Made by a program: the position numbers and the translations under genes | Assembly (NCBI GenBank): GCA_027492915.1 | Contig: JAPUDW010000411.1 | Coordinates: forward strand, 1 to 37,283 | Direction of reading: 5' to 3' | Length of the DNA: 37,283 nucleotides | DNA from: Bacteroidota bacterium | GTDB taxonomy: Bacteria; Chloroflexota; Anaerolineae; Aggregatilineales; Phototrophicaceae | Notes under the pieces: generated by a model | The model's database searches: none | Seen by the model: the letters and a program-made list of their open reading frames with translations, nothing else | Told to the model about the DNA's origin: nothing | In this document: piece after piece, positions 15,721 through 22,856 of the stretch | Layout: each line of letters begins with the position of its first letter | Position numbering within the stretch: position 1 is the stretch's first letter

Positions 15721-16143
15721 ATGCTCACAACTCAACTCTTACACCCAGAAATTTTGTCAGCCCTCGGCGGTTCCGGTCATGGCGGCAAGGTACTTATCGC
15801 CGACGGTAACTACCCCTTCAACACCCGCGCCAATCCCGCCGCCAAACGCGCCTATCTGAACTTCACTCACGGCAAACTCAACGCCGTCGAAGTGCTGGAA
15901 GTGCTGGTAAACGCTATCCCGATTGAAGCCGCCGATGTTATGACACCCGACAGCGGCGATGAGCCACCCATTTTCGCCGACTTCCGCCGCCTGTTGCCGG
16001 GGTTAGAACTCAAAAAGAATGGGCGCTTCCCCTTCTACGATTTAGCGCGCGACCCCGATTGCTGCTTGGTCATCGCCACCGGCGAACAGCGTATTTACGC
16101 CAACATCCTGCTGACCATCGGCGTCGTCCCGCCTCCTAAATAA
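15721..16143 (+). CDS. fucU: RbsD/FucU family sugar mutarotase
   Basis: The 140-residue cytosolic protein catalyses interconversion of alpha and beta anomers of fucose or related sugars. The family signatures are LHPEILSALGGSGHGGKVLI with the catalytic-type His in GHGG, ADGNYPF, and TGEQRIYANILLTIGVV at the C-terminus, where Tyr and Asn contact the sugar. AAAGGA lies upstream of the ATG. The FucU rather than RbsD assignment rests on the fucose isomerase gene in the same gene run and is moderately sure. Confidence 0.87.
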   Translation: MLTTQLLHPEILSALGGSGHGGKVLIADGNYPFNTRANPAAKRAYLNFTHGKLNAVEVLEVLVNAIPIEAADVMTPDSGDEPPIFADFRRLLPGLELKKNGRFPFYDLARDPDCCLVIATGEQRIYANILLTIGVVPPPK

Positions 16144-16287
16144 CGTAAATCGTCATAGGTAAAAGTTTGAAAACTCGAACCTTAGGCACTTGACACGCAA
16201 TGAACTTTTGTTCTAAAATAGAATATGTAGTGGTCATCTGGTAAGTGATAAGTTTTTGTCCTAGCACAAACAAAACCACATCGGTAG

Positions 16288-16307
16288 GGATGTAGCGTGC
16301 TACGTCC
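16288..16307. repeat. REP-like palindrome
   Basis: GGATGTAGC and GCTACGTCC form a 9-bp inverted repeat with one G-U pair around GT. Similar GTAGC-N2-GCTAC palindromes flanked by G- or C-runs are common dispersed elements in Chloroflexota as far as I recall. Only one copy is in the window. Confidence 0.35.
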
Positions 16308-16388
16308 GTTTCCCAAATTCTCACCCACTATTTGCGTTTTCAACCACCATCATGTGTTTCCAAGGACTCCATTGGTTTGAAAGCAAAA

Positions 16389-16440
16389 GATTCGGAAATG
16401 TCGTAAAAAATGATTCGGAAAATTCGTCAATTTCCGAATC
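16389..16440. repeat. Direct plus inverted repeat of GATTCGGAAA
   Basis: GATTCGGAAA occurs at 16389-16398 and 16412-16421, and its complement TTTCCGAATC at 16431-16440. The last two form a 10-bp perfect stem, extendable by AATT with one bulge. Confidence 0.6.
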
Positions 16441-16479
16441 ACATGTTTGATAAGATCAACGGCGGCGTTTCCCCTCACA

Positions 16480-16512
16480 ACCGCTGTGCAATGGCATAAA
16501 TTGCACAGCGGT
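16480..16512. repeat. 13-bp perfect hairpin between convergent genes
   Basis: ACCGCTGTGCAAT and ATTGCACAGCGGT form a 13-bp perfect stem around GGCATAA. There is no T-run on either side, so it is not a classic terminator. It could be an RNA processing site, a bidirectional transcription block or a protein site. Confidence 0.6.
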
Positions 16513-16515
16513 GGA

Positions 16516-16597
16516 TTGCTCCCTTAGTTCTGCCGCACTTGTGTCATTTCAGCGCCTTGCTCCCTCACTCCTGCCGCCATAAAATGTCAATTCAGCG
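16516..16597. repeat. Two imperfect tandem 41-bp repeats
   Basis: Unit 1 starts at 16516 (TTGCTCCCT...CTGCCGC...GTCATTTCAGCG) and unit 2 at 16557 with the same landmarks (TTGCTCCCT, CTGCCGC, TGTCAATTCAGCG) and a small indel. The region has no ORF. Confidence 0.5.
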
Positions 16598-16667
16598 GAT
16601 GTACGGGAGCTTCCCGCCCGCCATTTCGGCAGAAGTATTGCGACCGAAAAGAGTCCTTTAGGGCGAA

Positions 16668-16708
16668 AATGCAGTAAATGTCATAACTTTTGCAACATTT
16701 ACTGCGTT
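16668..16708 (-). terminator. Terminator-like hairpin after the esterase gene
   Basis: GCAGTAAATGT (16671-16681) and its complement (16695-16705) form an 11-bp perfect stem that extends to 14 bp with one G-U. On the minus strand it is followed by ATTTTC. It lies 16 nt past the esterase stop. The stem is AT-rich and the T-run short, so it is a moderate call. Confidence 0.5.
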
Positions 16709-16723
16709 ATCCCTTTGCTTTCC

Positions 16724-17770
16724 CTAGCCTTCCCCGTACAGGTGAATAAGTCCCTGCCACAGAATATTGCGCCACGAGGGGTAATTATGCCCGCTGTTAT
16801 GCTCCACATACTTGAAGTCATACCCGCGCTCTTGCAGCAGAGGCACAATCTCACGGTTGGGCTTGATGTACCATTCCTGTATACCCACATCCATCCAAAT
16901 CTTGATGTCCGGCTTGGGTTCATAACGAATAAGGTCGTAAATCACCGAGCGGTAATACAGATGATCCGACCCAAACGCGCCAGATTCGCACAAGACCTTG
17001 CCGAATATTTCCGGCGCTCGCATCCCAATATACAAAGACATGAGCCCGCCCATCGACGCACCCATAATGCCAAATGCCCCCGGCGATTGTTTGATGTCAA
17101 TCAGGTTTAGGTGCTTCTGTGCGACAGGCAGCACACACTTAATAATGAAAGCAGTTGTCGCGTCGCTGCATGCATATTCAACAACACGCCCGTCGCCACT
17201 GGGGTCAACCAATGCCAGCGCAACAGGCTGCATACGACCCTGCACAATCAGGTTATCAACAATCGTCGTAATCTTTGCCTTATGCAAATATGCGCTGCCG
17301 TCGAATACCACCAGCAGAGGTACTGCCTGCTCAACCGGCGGTTGGTAGAGGTGAACGGTTCGCTGGCTGCCAACAATATAATTCTCGCCATCAATGATAT
17401 GCTGTGTCAGCCTGCCTTTCGGCACTTCCGGCTGTTCTTGTGTCAGATGGGTATCTGCGGCTTTGGGCATCCAGAAAAAGCTGTTTGAATGCCCCATGCC
17501 ATCGTCCGATTGATGTGTATTCAGCGGATCAGGCACCGGTTTACCATCAACCATGAACCGGTATTCGGAATAACCATCAACCGGAATTTGTACACTGACC
17601 GCCCATACATTCGGCTCAACTTCCTCTAGTGCGATTGGCGCTTGCTCCATCGACCAGTGATTGAAGTCACCGATCAATTGGGCTTCACCACCTTCCCAAA
17701 CGAACGTTGCCAGATCACCCTCCACCATCGGTGTGCCTTGTGCTTTCGCCCGTTCGAGTAAGCTGTTCAT
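16724..17770 (-). CDS. Esterase with N-terminal CBM48-like domain (enterochelin-esterase-like)
   Basis: The 348-residue protein has two parts. Residues about 18-100 form an early-set/CBM48-like sheet domain (EAQLIGDFNHWS, EYRFMVDGKPVPDP). Residues about 120-345 form an esterase-D type alpha/beta hydrolase with nucleophile S239 in GASMGG and a likely catalytic H328 in NSGHNYPSW. The same two-domain order is known from Fes-type and carbohydrate-ester hydrolases. There is no signal peptide, so it is probably cytosolic. Its ATG overlaps the KDPG aldolase stop (17767-17770), so it is translated from the sugar operon. An intracellular sugar-ester substrate is more likely than a siderophore, by context. 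Confidence 0.85.
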   Translation of the reverse strand: MNSLLERAKAQGTPMVEGDLATFVWEGGEAQLIGDFNHWSMEQAPIALEEVEPNVWAVSVQIPVDGYSEYRFMVDGKPVPDPLNTHQSDDGMGHSNSFFWMPKAADTHLTQEQPEVPKGRLTQHIIDGENYIVGSQRTVHLYQPPVEQAVPLLVVFDGSAYLHKAKITTIVDNLIVQGRMQPVALALVDPSGDGRVVEYACSDATTAFIIKCVLPVAQKHLNLIDIKQSPGAFGIMGASMGGLMSLYIGMRAPEIFGKVLCESGAFGSDHLYYRSVIYDLIRYEPKPDIKIWMDVGIQEWYIKPNREIVPLLQERGYDFKYVEHNSGHNYPSWRNILWQGLIHLYGEG

Positions 17771-18453
17771 TTGGCAGCTTTCTCGCTGCGAATAGTTTGA
17801 ATGAGGCCAAGTGTGTCTTTAACTAAAGTTTCCATAGCTGTGAAGTTACCTTCTTTTAACAAGTCGGCACGAATCAGCTTTCCACCCATACCCACACAAG
17901 CCGCACCAGCACCGAACCATGCCCGAAGGTTGGCTTCGTCAGGGCTAACACCACCCGTTGGCAAAATGCGTGTCCACGGGCGCGGGCCGAGGATCGCTTT
18001 CACAAATTCAGCCCCACCCAGCGACTCAGCGGGGAACAACTTCACGATCTCCACGCCCCATTCCTCGGCATTGGCGATCTCACTCACGCTGCCGCAGCCC
18101 GGAATATAAGGAATCTTGCGGCGGTTACACAGGCGCGCCACTTCAGGGTTAAAATCGGGCGCGACGATAAAGTTCGCCCCTTGTGCGATATAAATCGCTG
18201 CCGTCGCTGCATCTTCAATTGAACCCACACCAAGGATAATATCCGGTTGAGCTTTGTTCGTATGCTGGATTAATTCAGTAAAGACGCCCAGAGCATAATC
18301 ACCGCGATTGGTATACTCCATAATGCGGCTTCCACCACGCACCAATGCCGCCACAACACCCTTCACCAGTGCCGCATCCGGGCTGTTAAATAACGGTAGT
18401 ACACCGTCACCCATCATCGTGTTATAAACCGTCAATCGGTCAAAACGAGCCAT
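17767..18453 (-). CDS. eda: KDPG/KHG aldolase family protein
   Basis: The 228-residue class I aldolase splits 2-keto-3-deoxy-6-phosphogluconate (or a related 2-keto-3-deoxy acid) into pyruvate and an aldehyde. The Schiff-base lysine is K138 in EIVKLFPAES. The catalytic-type Glu is E46 in RIMEYTNRG. Family blocks FIVAPDFNPEVARLCNRRKI, PYIPGCGSVSEI and LPTGGVSPDEANL are complete. It overlaps the esterase gene by 4 nt downstream and lies 25 nt after the methyltransferase gene. No KDPG kinase or dehydratase is nearby, so the true substrate could be another 2-keto-3-deoxy acid. Confidence 0.9.
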   Translation of the reverse strand: MARFDRLTVYNTMMGDGVLPLFNSPDAALVKGVVAALVRGGSRIMEYTNRGDYALGVFTELIQHTNKAQPDIILGVGSIEDAATAAIYIAQGANFIVAPDFNPEVARLCNRRKIPYIPGCGSVSEIANAEEWGVEIVKLFPAESLGGAEFVKAILGPRPWTRILPTGGVSPDEANLRAWFGAGAACVGMGGKLIRADLLKEGNFTAMETLVKDTLGLIQTIRSEKAAK

Positions 18454-18478
18454 TGTGCAAACCTTTCTATATCAACAA

Positions 18479-19171
18479 TCAACTTTTCTTCAAACAAAGG
18501 TAATTCGCATACGTTGGGGAAGTATAATTACGTTCCAAAATCTCAAATCCCGCCCGTTCGATCAAGCCTTCAAGTATCCAGCCAAAGGTGCTGAACTCCT
18601 CCCGAACATGTCCGGCGAAATCCGCACGACTGAAGCTTTGTCCATTAGCTACGCGCCCGATCCACGTTTCAATACTGTCCTCAACCGCATCCGGCGTAAA
18701 TGAGAATACCACATCCTCAAGATAAAATTTCCCACCAGGCTTTAACATCGCCGCAAAATGGTTTAAGGCGATGGCTTTCCAAAAATCCGGTAGATGGTGA
18801 AAAGCGTATTTCGTCACCACAAAGTCCACTGGTGTGCCGGTATGTTGATAACTCAAGAACCCATCACGTACAAAGGTTAAACGGTCAGCCACATCTATCG
18901 AGCGCTTTTCAGCATAGGCTAACATCGCAGGTGAAATATCCACCGCGATAACGGTTGCTCCTACCTCCGCCGCTGCTTGGGCAAACGCACCTGTCCCTGT
19001 ACCAAATTCAACCACCTGCTGGCCGGTTGTAATCCCAAGCCGCTGAACCAATTGGCGTTCTTCAGCCAGTTTGGTTCCCTGCCGAGCATCATAAGCCGCC
19101 ACCTGCTGCGGGTCATTAAAATCCACCGCTAGGTGCCGAAATTCGTCGTACCACCAATCAGGCTGGTTCAT
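18479..19171 (-). CDS. Class I SAM-dependent methyltransferase
   Basis: The 230-residue protein has SAM motif I VVEFGTGTGAFAQAAA (about 69-84), the post-I acid in VIAVDISPAM and a downstream FVVTKYAFHHLPDFW plus MLKPGGKFYLEDV, all typical of Methyltransf_11/25-type enzymes. I chose the ATG at 19171, which overlaps the upstream membrane-protein stop as ATGA. The longer start at 19216 would overlap that gene by 49 nt. The substrate is unknown. In a carbohydrate cluster it might methylate a sugar or be unrelated. Confidence 0.85.
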   Translation of the reverse strand: MNQPDWWYDEFRHLAVDFNDPQQVAAYDARQGTKLAEERQLVQRLGITTGQQVVEFGTGTGAFAQAAAEVGATVIAVDISPAMLAYAEKRSIDVADRLTFVRDGFLSYQHTGTPVDFVVTKYAFHHLPDFWKAIALNHFAAMLKPGGKFYLEDVVFSFTPDAVEDSIETWIGRVANGQSFSRADFAGHVREEFSTFGWILEGLIERAGFEILERNYTSPTYANYLCLKKS

Positions 19172-20079
19172 GCTTGTAAAATTCCGATCAAAATCACGCC
19201 GCCATAAATGATCCACATACTGATCGTAATGATAATGGCTAAACGTCGCGCCTTGATCGCCACAATAGCAAAAATCAACGGTAGCGAATACGGCGCAAAA
19301 TACGGCACAAAAAAGAAACCCGCCAATATGCCGAGCGCTTCATCTTTTTTACGGAAAGCTTGGTACGCGAAAAAAACACCGATGGCAACCGAAATCGGCC
19401 ACGGCAGCAGGTTAATCGGCGCAATATTGAAATAGCGTCCACCTGGGGTAAGCTGAGTACCTGCAATCATACTAGGCGGCCAGAACCCCCAAACGACAAA
19501 TGAAATCAGCAGAACAATAATGCTGATACCTGCTATCGGCAGCCACTTTTTAGGTGAAACTCCGAAATAATACCCAAGAGCCAATTGTGGTTTTATAGCT
19601 AAGAAAGGTGCGCTGTAGGTAGCCGGAACCAATAAACCGATCAAAACAACCCATTCCACATTCATCTGTAGGGTCGCATCAAGGCTCATAAAGCTGGTGA
19701 GCGTCCAAACGACCACCTTAAAATCGCCACCCAAACGGAAAATAACGAACGTAAGAACGCTGTAAAGTAGTGCTGCCTGAAGCAGCATACTGACTTCCAA
19801 AGGCAGCCAGGCAAATGGGAAAATAAACAGCAAAACCCACGGCGTATTATAAAATCGTTCAACCGTGTACGGATGCAGGATATTATAAGAGGCCGGACGG
19901 AACGTATTACCCTGATCAAACCATGTCGGAATACCCTGTCCGCGCAGCCAAAGTGCGACCAACCACCACACAACCGCCATGATGAGTGCGAACACTAACC
20001 CTTTGGTCAATGATCGGTTCGCTGATCGCCAATCATTAAATCGGCTGGCAAAAGTAGAGGGAATCGTAGTTTGTTCCAT
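19168..20079 (-). CDS. Polytopic membrane protein, possibly GT87/DUF2029-like
   Basis: The 303-residue protein has about eight hydrophobic segments spread over its length, beginning with VFALIMAVVWWLVALWL. A non-membrane loop after TM1 holds DQGNTFRPASYNILHPY. In the middle is FLAIKPQLALGYYFGV; a Lys-Pro-Gln in this position is typical of GT87-like polyprenol-dependent mannosyltransferases, though this protein is shorter than usual for that family. The ATG at 20079 is 4 nt after the dehydrogenase stop; a start at 20100 would overlap that gene. Downstream, its stop overlaps the methyltransferase ATG. The function is not certain. Confidence 0.75.
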   Translation of the reverse strand: MEQTTIPSTFASRFNDWRSANRSLTKGLVFALIMAVVWWLVALWLRGQGIPTWFDQGNTFRPASYNILHPYTVERFYNTPWVLLFIFPFAWLPLEVSMLLQAALLYSVLTFVIFRLGGDFKVVVWTLTSFMSLDATLQMNVEWVVLIGLLVPATYSAPFLAIKPQLALGYYFGVSPKKWLPIAGISIIVLLISFVVWGFWPPSMIAGTQLTPGGRYFNIAPINLLPWPISVAIGVFFAYQAFRKKDEALGILAGFFFVPYFAPYSLPLIFAIVAIKARRLAIIITISMWIIYGGVILIGILQA

Positions 20080-20083
20080 AATA

Positions 20084-20998
20084 TTAACGTGCCGCTGCAT
20101 CCATCTGTGTAAATAATTCAGGTGTTAGCTCAAAACCAAGTACTTCTGCCACAACTTGCGTCCAACCGTGCAGGAAATACACCCAACCATCCTCAATCCT
20201 CAGGTTGCGTACCAACTGCTGTTTCGCTTGCTTCAAAAAGGTCAATTCCCCGCGATAGTTAAACTCCCACACCAACCCGTTCAGCGGAAACACGCCTGCC
20301 GCCGTGATCGGCGAACCCGGCAAATCCTTTCCCATACCCGTCCCATTGATGACCACGGAACCATCAGGTAACTGCGTCATCAGGGCATCGTTCATATAAG
20401 GATCAGCATTTAGCATATACTCGAACTGTATATCGCTTGCAATCTGCTCGTGAATATGCCGCGCATGTTCCAGCCGCTCGCTGCTAACATCCACCAGCGT
20501 CACCTGTTTTGGGCGGTCTGCCGCTTGTGCCAGATAAACAGTCGTCGCTACAGCGGCCCCACCGCTGCCAAAGCAGAGTACTTCTGCGCCCGTTCGCGCG
20601 AAATGCCCTGCTGGAACAAAATGCTCCCACGTCTTGCCGGATGAAATCGGGTCTTTGGCATAGCCGATTAACCTACCATCGCGCTTCACAATCGCCGACA
20701 CTTCACCGCATAAAGCAGCGTTCGCGTCAAGCTCGTCAAACAGGTCTCGTGTCACCGCAAGCAAATCAATCTTATGCGTAGTCACCAGTCCGCCGCGTAC
20801 CAGTGGATCAACCTTGATATGTTCGATAATAGCACGATAGATTGCCTCCGGCGCATGAAGAGGCATATCAATCCCCGCGAGATGCACATCCGAGCCTAAT
20901 ATCGCCATCCAACGGGGAAATATCGCGTTGATAGATGACTGTCCTGTTGTCACACCAATAAAGTAAAAGGTTGGCATTGTTCGTGGCTCAAACGCCAT
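20084..20998 (-). CDS. Shikimate dehydrogenase (AroE) family protein, atypical
   Basis: The 304-residue protein has an AroE-like substrate-binding half (FYFIGVTTGQSSINAIFP, GGLVTTHKIDLL with the conserved Lys). A Rossmann half follows with VLCFGSGGAAVATTVYL at about 139-155 and VTLVDVSSERLEHA. The asparagine/threonine loop of true shikimate dehydrogenases appears as VINGTGMGKDLPGSPI. Where AroE has GYNTDG this protein has GYAKDPIS, so the substrate-binding segment differs. It sits in a carbohydrate operon, not with aromatic genes. A related cyclic or sugar polyol substrate is possible. The ATG at 20998 has AAAGGGAA upstream; a TTG at 21019 would add seven residues. Confidence 0.8.
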   Translation of the reverse strand: MAFEPRTMPTFYFIGVTTGQSSINAIFPRWMAILGSDVHLAGIDMPLHAPEAIYRAIIEHIKVDPLVRGGLVTTHKIDLLAVTRDLFDELDANAALCGEVSAIVKRDGRLIGYAKDPISSGKTWEHFVPAGHFARTGAEVLCFGSGGAAVATTVYLAQAADRPKQVTLVDVSSERLEHARHIHEQIASDIQFEYMLNADPYMNDALMTQLPDGSVVINGTGMGKDLPGSPITAAGVFPLNGLVWEFNYRGELTFLKQAKQQLVRNLRIEDGWVYFLHGWTQVVAEVLGFELTPELFTQMDAAAR

Positions 20999-21019
20999 TA
21001 CTCGCTGTTCCCTTTGCAA

Positions 21020-21315
21020 ATGCGGACATCAATTGATTTCATTTTCCGCCGCAGGGTCAGGCTGCACCGTTCCCACGATCTGGTTCATCTGATCACTGAT
21101 CGGAAAATCTTTTTACAACCGCGTCTGCCCATATGATCGGGAATTTACATCAACAGTTTGCGGGTGGAATTACATAACTCAAGCTGCGGGTACGCTTGGT
21201 CACCAAACCATTCCTGCAAAATCTGGTGAAAATCACGCTGCCGTGAAAATATCAGTAAATGATTAAGTATTTGTTGATGAACACTGCTTGGCATTTGCAC
21301 CAGCGCGTAACTGTA
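21020..21315. other. Gap inside the sugar operon with fragments of coding-like text
   Basis: The minus strand between the phosphoglucose isomerase stop and the AroE-like start holds a 49-codon ORF (21145-21294). Further downstream it holds a frame reading KDFPISDQMNQIVGTVQPDP that ends at TGA and opens right after a stop. The second piece resembles the tail of a protein but has no start of its own. The gap is large for this tightly packed operon and may be the scar of a lost gene. Confidence 0.3.
21145..21294 (-). CDS. Candidate 49-residue small protein
   Basis: An ATG-started frame on the operon strand encodes MPSSVHQQILNHLLIFSRQR and continues as an amphipathic, charged sequence (FHQILQEWFGDQAYPQLELC). 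It starts 21 nt after the phosphoglucose isomerase stop, in the same frame as that gene. No Shine-Dalgarno is visible, so expression is doubtful. It may be a decayed gene piece. Confidence 0.3.
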   Translation of the reverse strand: MPSSVHQQILNHLLIFSRQRDFHQILQEWFGDQAYPQLELCNSTRKLLM

Positions 21316-21894
21316 TTACTTCACCCACTTCGGGTTCGGCACGAGCGCTGGTTTGCCCTCGCGCTCCACCACAATCTCCGCGAATCCCTTGTCAGCAATC
21401 GAAACATAGTCGTACCCTGCATCCGATGGATAACACGCGAAGAACACAAAGTTCTCCTTGCCCACGTTCATCGTCCGGTGCGCCCAGAACGGTGGCACGT
21501 AACTCATCGCTCCCGGTATCATGTGCTGCACGTTAATCTCACCCTCCGGCGACATCAACAGCAAATAGCCATCACCCGCTAACCCCATGTAGAGTTCGGC
21601 ACGGTTGCCAATCGCGTGGTAATGACCCTTCGTAAAGAAATACTCGTCTCCAACCTTACCGGGGTAAATCGTCGTCGTTGAATATCGGAGTTGACCCTCT
21701 TCAATCGGATTCTCGGTCGCTTCATGAACCTCATACAACAGCGGGTTATCAATCATCAATGCATCCTCAGCAATCGAATCAGCGAATAAACCCTCTAGGT
21801 CGCGTAGATAGCGCTTCTGCACAACAACCGCGTTCGGGATAACACCTGTATTCAGGTTAATCATGGTTGTGAAAGGGGTCATGTACTCAGCCAT
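21316..21894 (-). CDS. Cupin-type glucose-6-phosphate isomerase
   Basis: The 192-residue metal-dependent phosphoglucose isomerase belongs to the archaeal cupin family (PF06560) and interconverts glucose-6-phosphate and fructose-6-phosphate. The cupin signatures are YFFTKGHYHAIGNRAELYMG with metal ligands His, His and Glu, and YVPPFWAHRTMN with the last His. The ATG at 21894 has AGGAG eight nt upstream. A start at 21957 would extend deep into the four-helix gene. The start overlaps the preceding stop by 8 nt, so the two are translationally coupled. The presence of this archaeal-type isomerase in a bacterial sugar operon suggests transfer or a special role. Confidence 0.9.
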   Translation of the reverse strand: MAEYMTPFTTMINLNTGVIPNAVVVQKRYLRDLEGLFADSIAEDALMIDNPLLYEVHEATENPIEEGQLRYSTTTIYPGKVGDEYFFTKGHYHAIGNRAELYMGLAGDGYLLLMSPEGEINVQHMIPGAMSYVPPFWAHRTMNVGKENFVFFACYPSDAGYDYVSIADKGFAEIVVEREGKPALVPNPKWVK

Positions 21895-22285
21895 CGTCAT
21901 TACTCCTATGATCGTTTTGTTCGGGGTACCAAAACTCAAATGTATATTCCAACTCAAAAAGCAATTCTCGGATTTCTATCGCCCTGAGCATCAGTTCTTC
22001 ATACTCATAAGCAGCGATCAAATGACTTGCATACACAATAGACCATTGCAGCTTAAACCCGTTGCAGACCGATTTCGCCAGTGTTAGCATATCCATCGCG
22101 TGTTTGGTTCCGCGTTTTTCAAAGGCCGCTGCGATTTTAGCCGCCATCAGCACCGTCATCTGCCGCACATCATTCGCAAGCCGGTGATCAAAAGTTTCAT
22201 GCCGCGTGATAAAATAAACCAACTTCGTTAGCTCACGCGCCCTCTGCCACACAATCAAATCTTCAAAGCGCTCAAGCCGCGACAT
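21887..22285 (-). CDS. Four-helix-bundle protein (S23/IVP-like)
   Basis: The 132-residue protein has the hallmark start RFEDLIVWQRARELTKLVY, then helices with RLANDVRQMTVLMAAKIAAAFEKRG and an Ile/Leu heptad at about 85-115. I recognise this as the four-helix-bundle group first known as ORFs in 23S rRNA intervening sequences. Here it is a free-standing gene with an ordinary ATG, 4 nt after a 35-codon ORF and overlapping the phosphoglucose isomerase start by 8 nt. These proteins form pentameric or other oligomeric bundles; their function is not firmly known to me. The tail HRSNDDG is polar. Its coupling to a sugar enzyme is unusual. Confidence 0.8.
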   Translation of the reverse strand: MSRLERFEDLIVWQRARELTKLVYFITRHETFDHRLANDVRQMTVLMAAKIAAAFEKRGTKHAMDMLTLAKSVCNGFKLQWSIVYASHLIAAYEYEELMLRAIEIRELLFELEYTFEFWYPEQNDHRSNDDG

Positions 22286-22288
22286 AAC

Positions 22289-22396
22289 CTAAACCTTCCA
22301 GAAGTAAATTTGCCAGTTAACGGCGCACAGAATATCTTGATGCACATCCGTCGTATTCGCGAACGACTGCGCTGTAACCGAAACTCGAAATGGCAT
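22289..22396 (-). CDS. Candidate 35-residue small protein at the head of the sugar operon
   Basis: An ATG at 22396 on the minus strand is preceded by AAGGA with 9-nt spacing, and the frame encodes MPFRVSVTAQSFANTTDVHQ, then ILCAVNWQIYFWKV. It stops 3 nt before the four-helix gene's ATG, with the ribosome site of that gene lying in its last codons. The translation signals are good, but the coding potential of so short a frame is uncertain. It might be a leader peptide or a small hydrophobic protein. Confidence 0.45.
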   Translation of the reverse strand: MPFRVSVTAQSFANTTDVHQDILCAVNWQIYFWKV

Positions 22397-22856
22397 TATA
22401 GCCTATCCTTCTCGCTCACCCCAGACGATTGTCAAAGTCTGTAATTGAGCGTACTTCTCGACTTAAACAATGTCGCTCACCGACACCAAGCCGTATTATG
22501 GACGATTATCCTCATCAACTCTTGGCAGTGCATACCCATCATAACTTGGAAGTTCTTGTTACTGAATAAGCCGGCCAAAACAGTTCGCTACTTCCGCAAA
22601 TAGCCTAATCACTGCCCTATCCTCCTGCATCTTCTCCGCTATCCTCGGCGCGATGGCGATTGAAGGCGCGGTCTGCACAAATTGTTTGCGCTGTAGGCAC
22701 CTCGTCATGCTAATCAGCCCTTTCCTCCAGCGCCTTTATTGTCTGTGGTCTTGCGGCAGGCGCTTTGAAAGGCTAAATTATACAGACATTGGCTTGAGCT
22801 AAAGGCACAGCGGGTGTGCCATTCTTTATGAATCATCATTTGAGGGAGATAACACA
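22397..22856. other. Intergenic region between the divergent arms of the sugar cluster
   Basis: About 460 nt without a credible gene separate the two arms. On the minus strand a TTGACA (in GACTTTGACAATCG) lies too far, 29 bp, from the TATAAT that overlaps the start of the 35-codon ORF. I see no clear operator palindrome or riboswitch fold. Confidence 0.4.

Noticed and set aside
19172..19216. Longer start of the methyltransferase
   Set aside because: It would overlap the membrane protein gene by 49 nt; the ATGA junction at 19171 is the better start.
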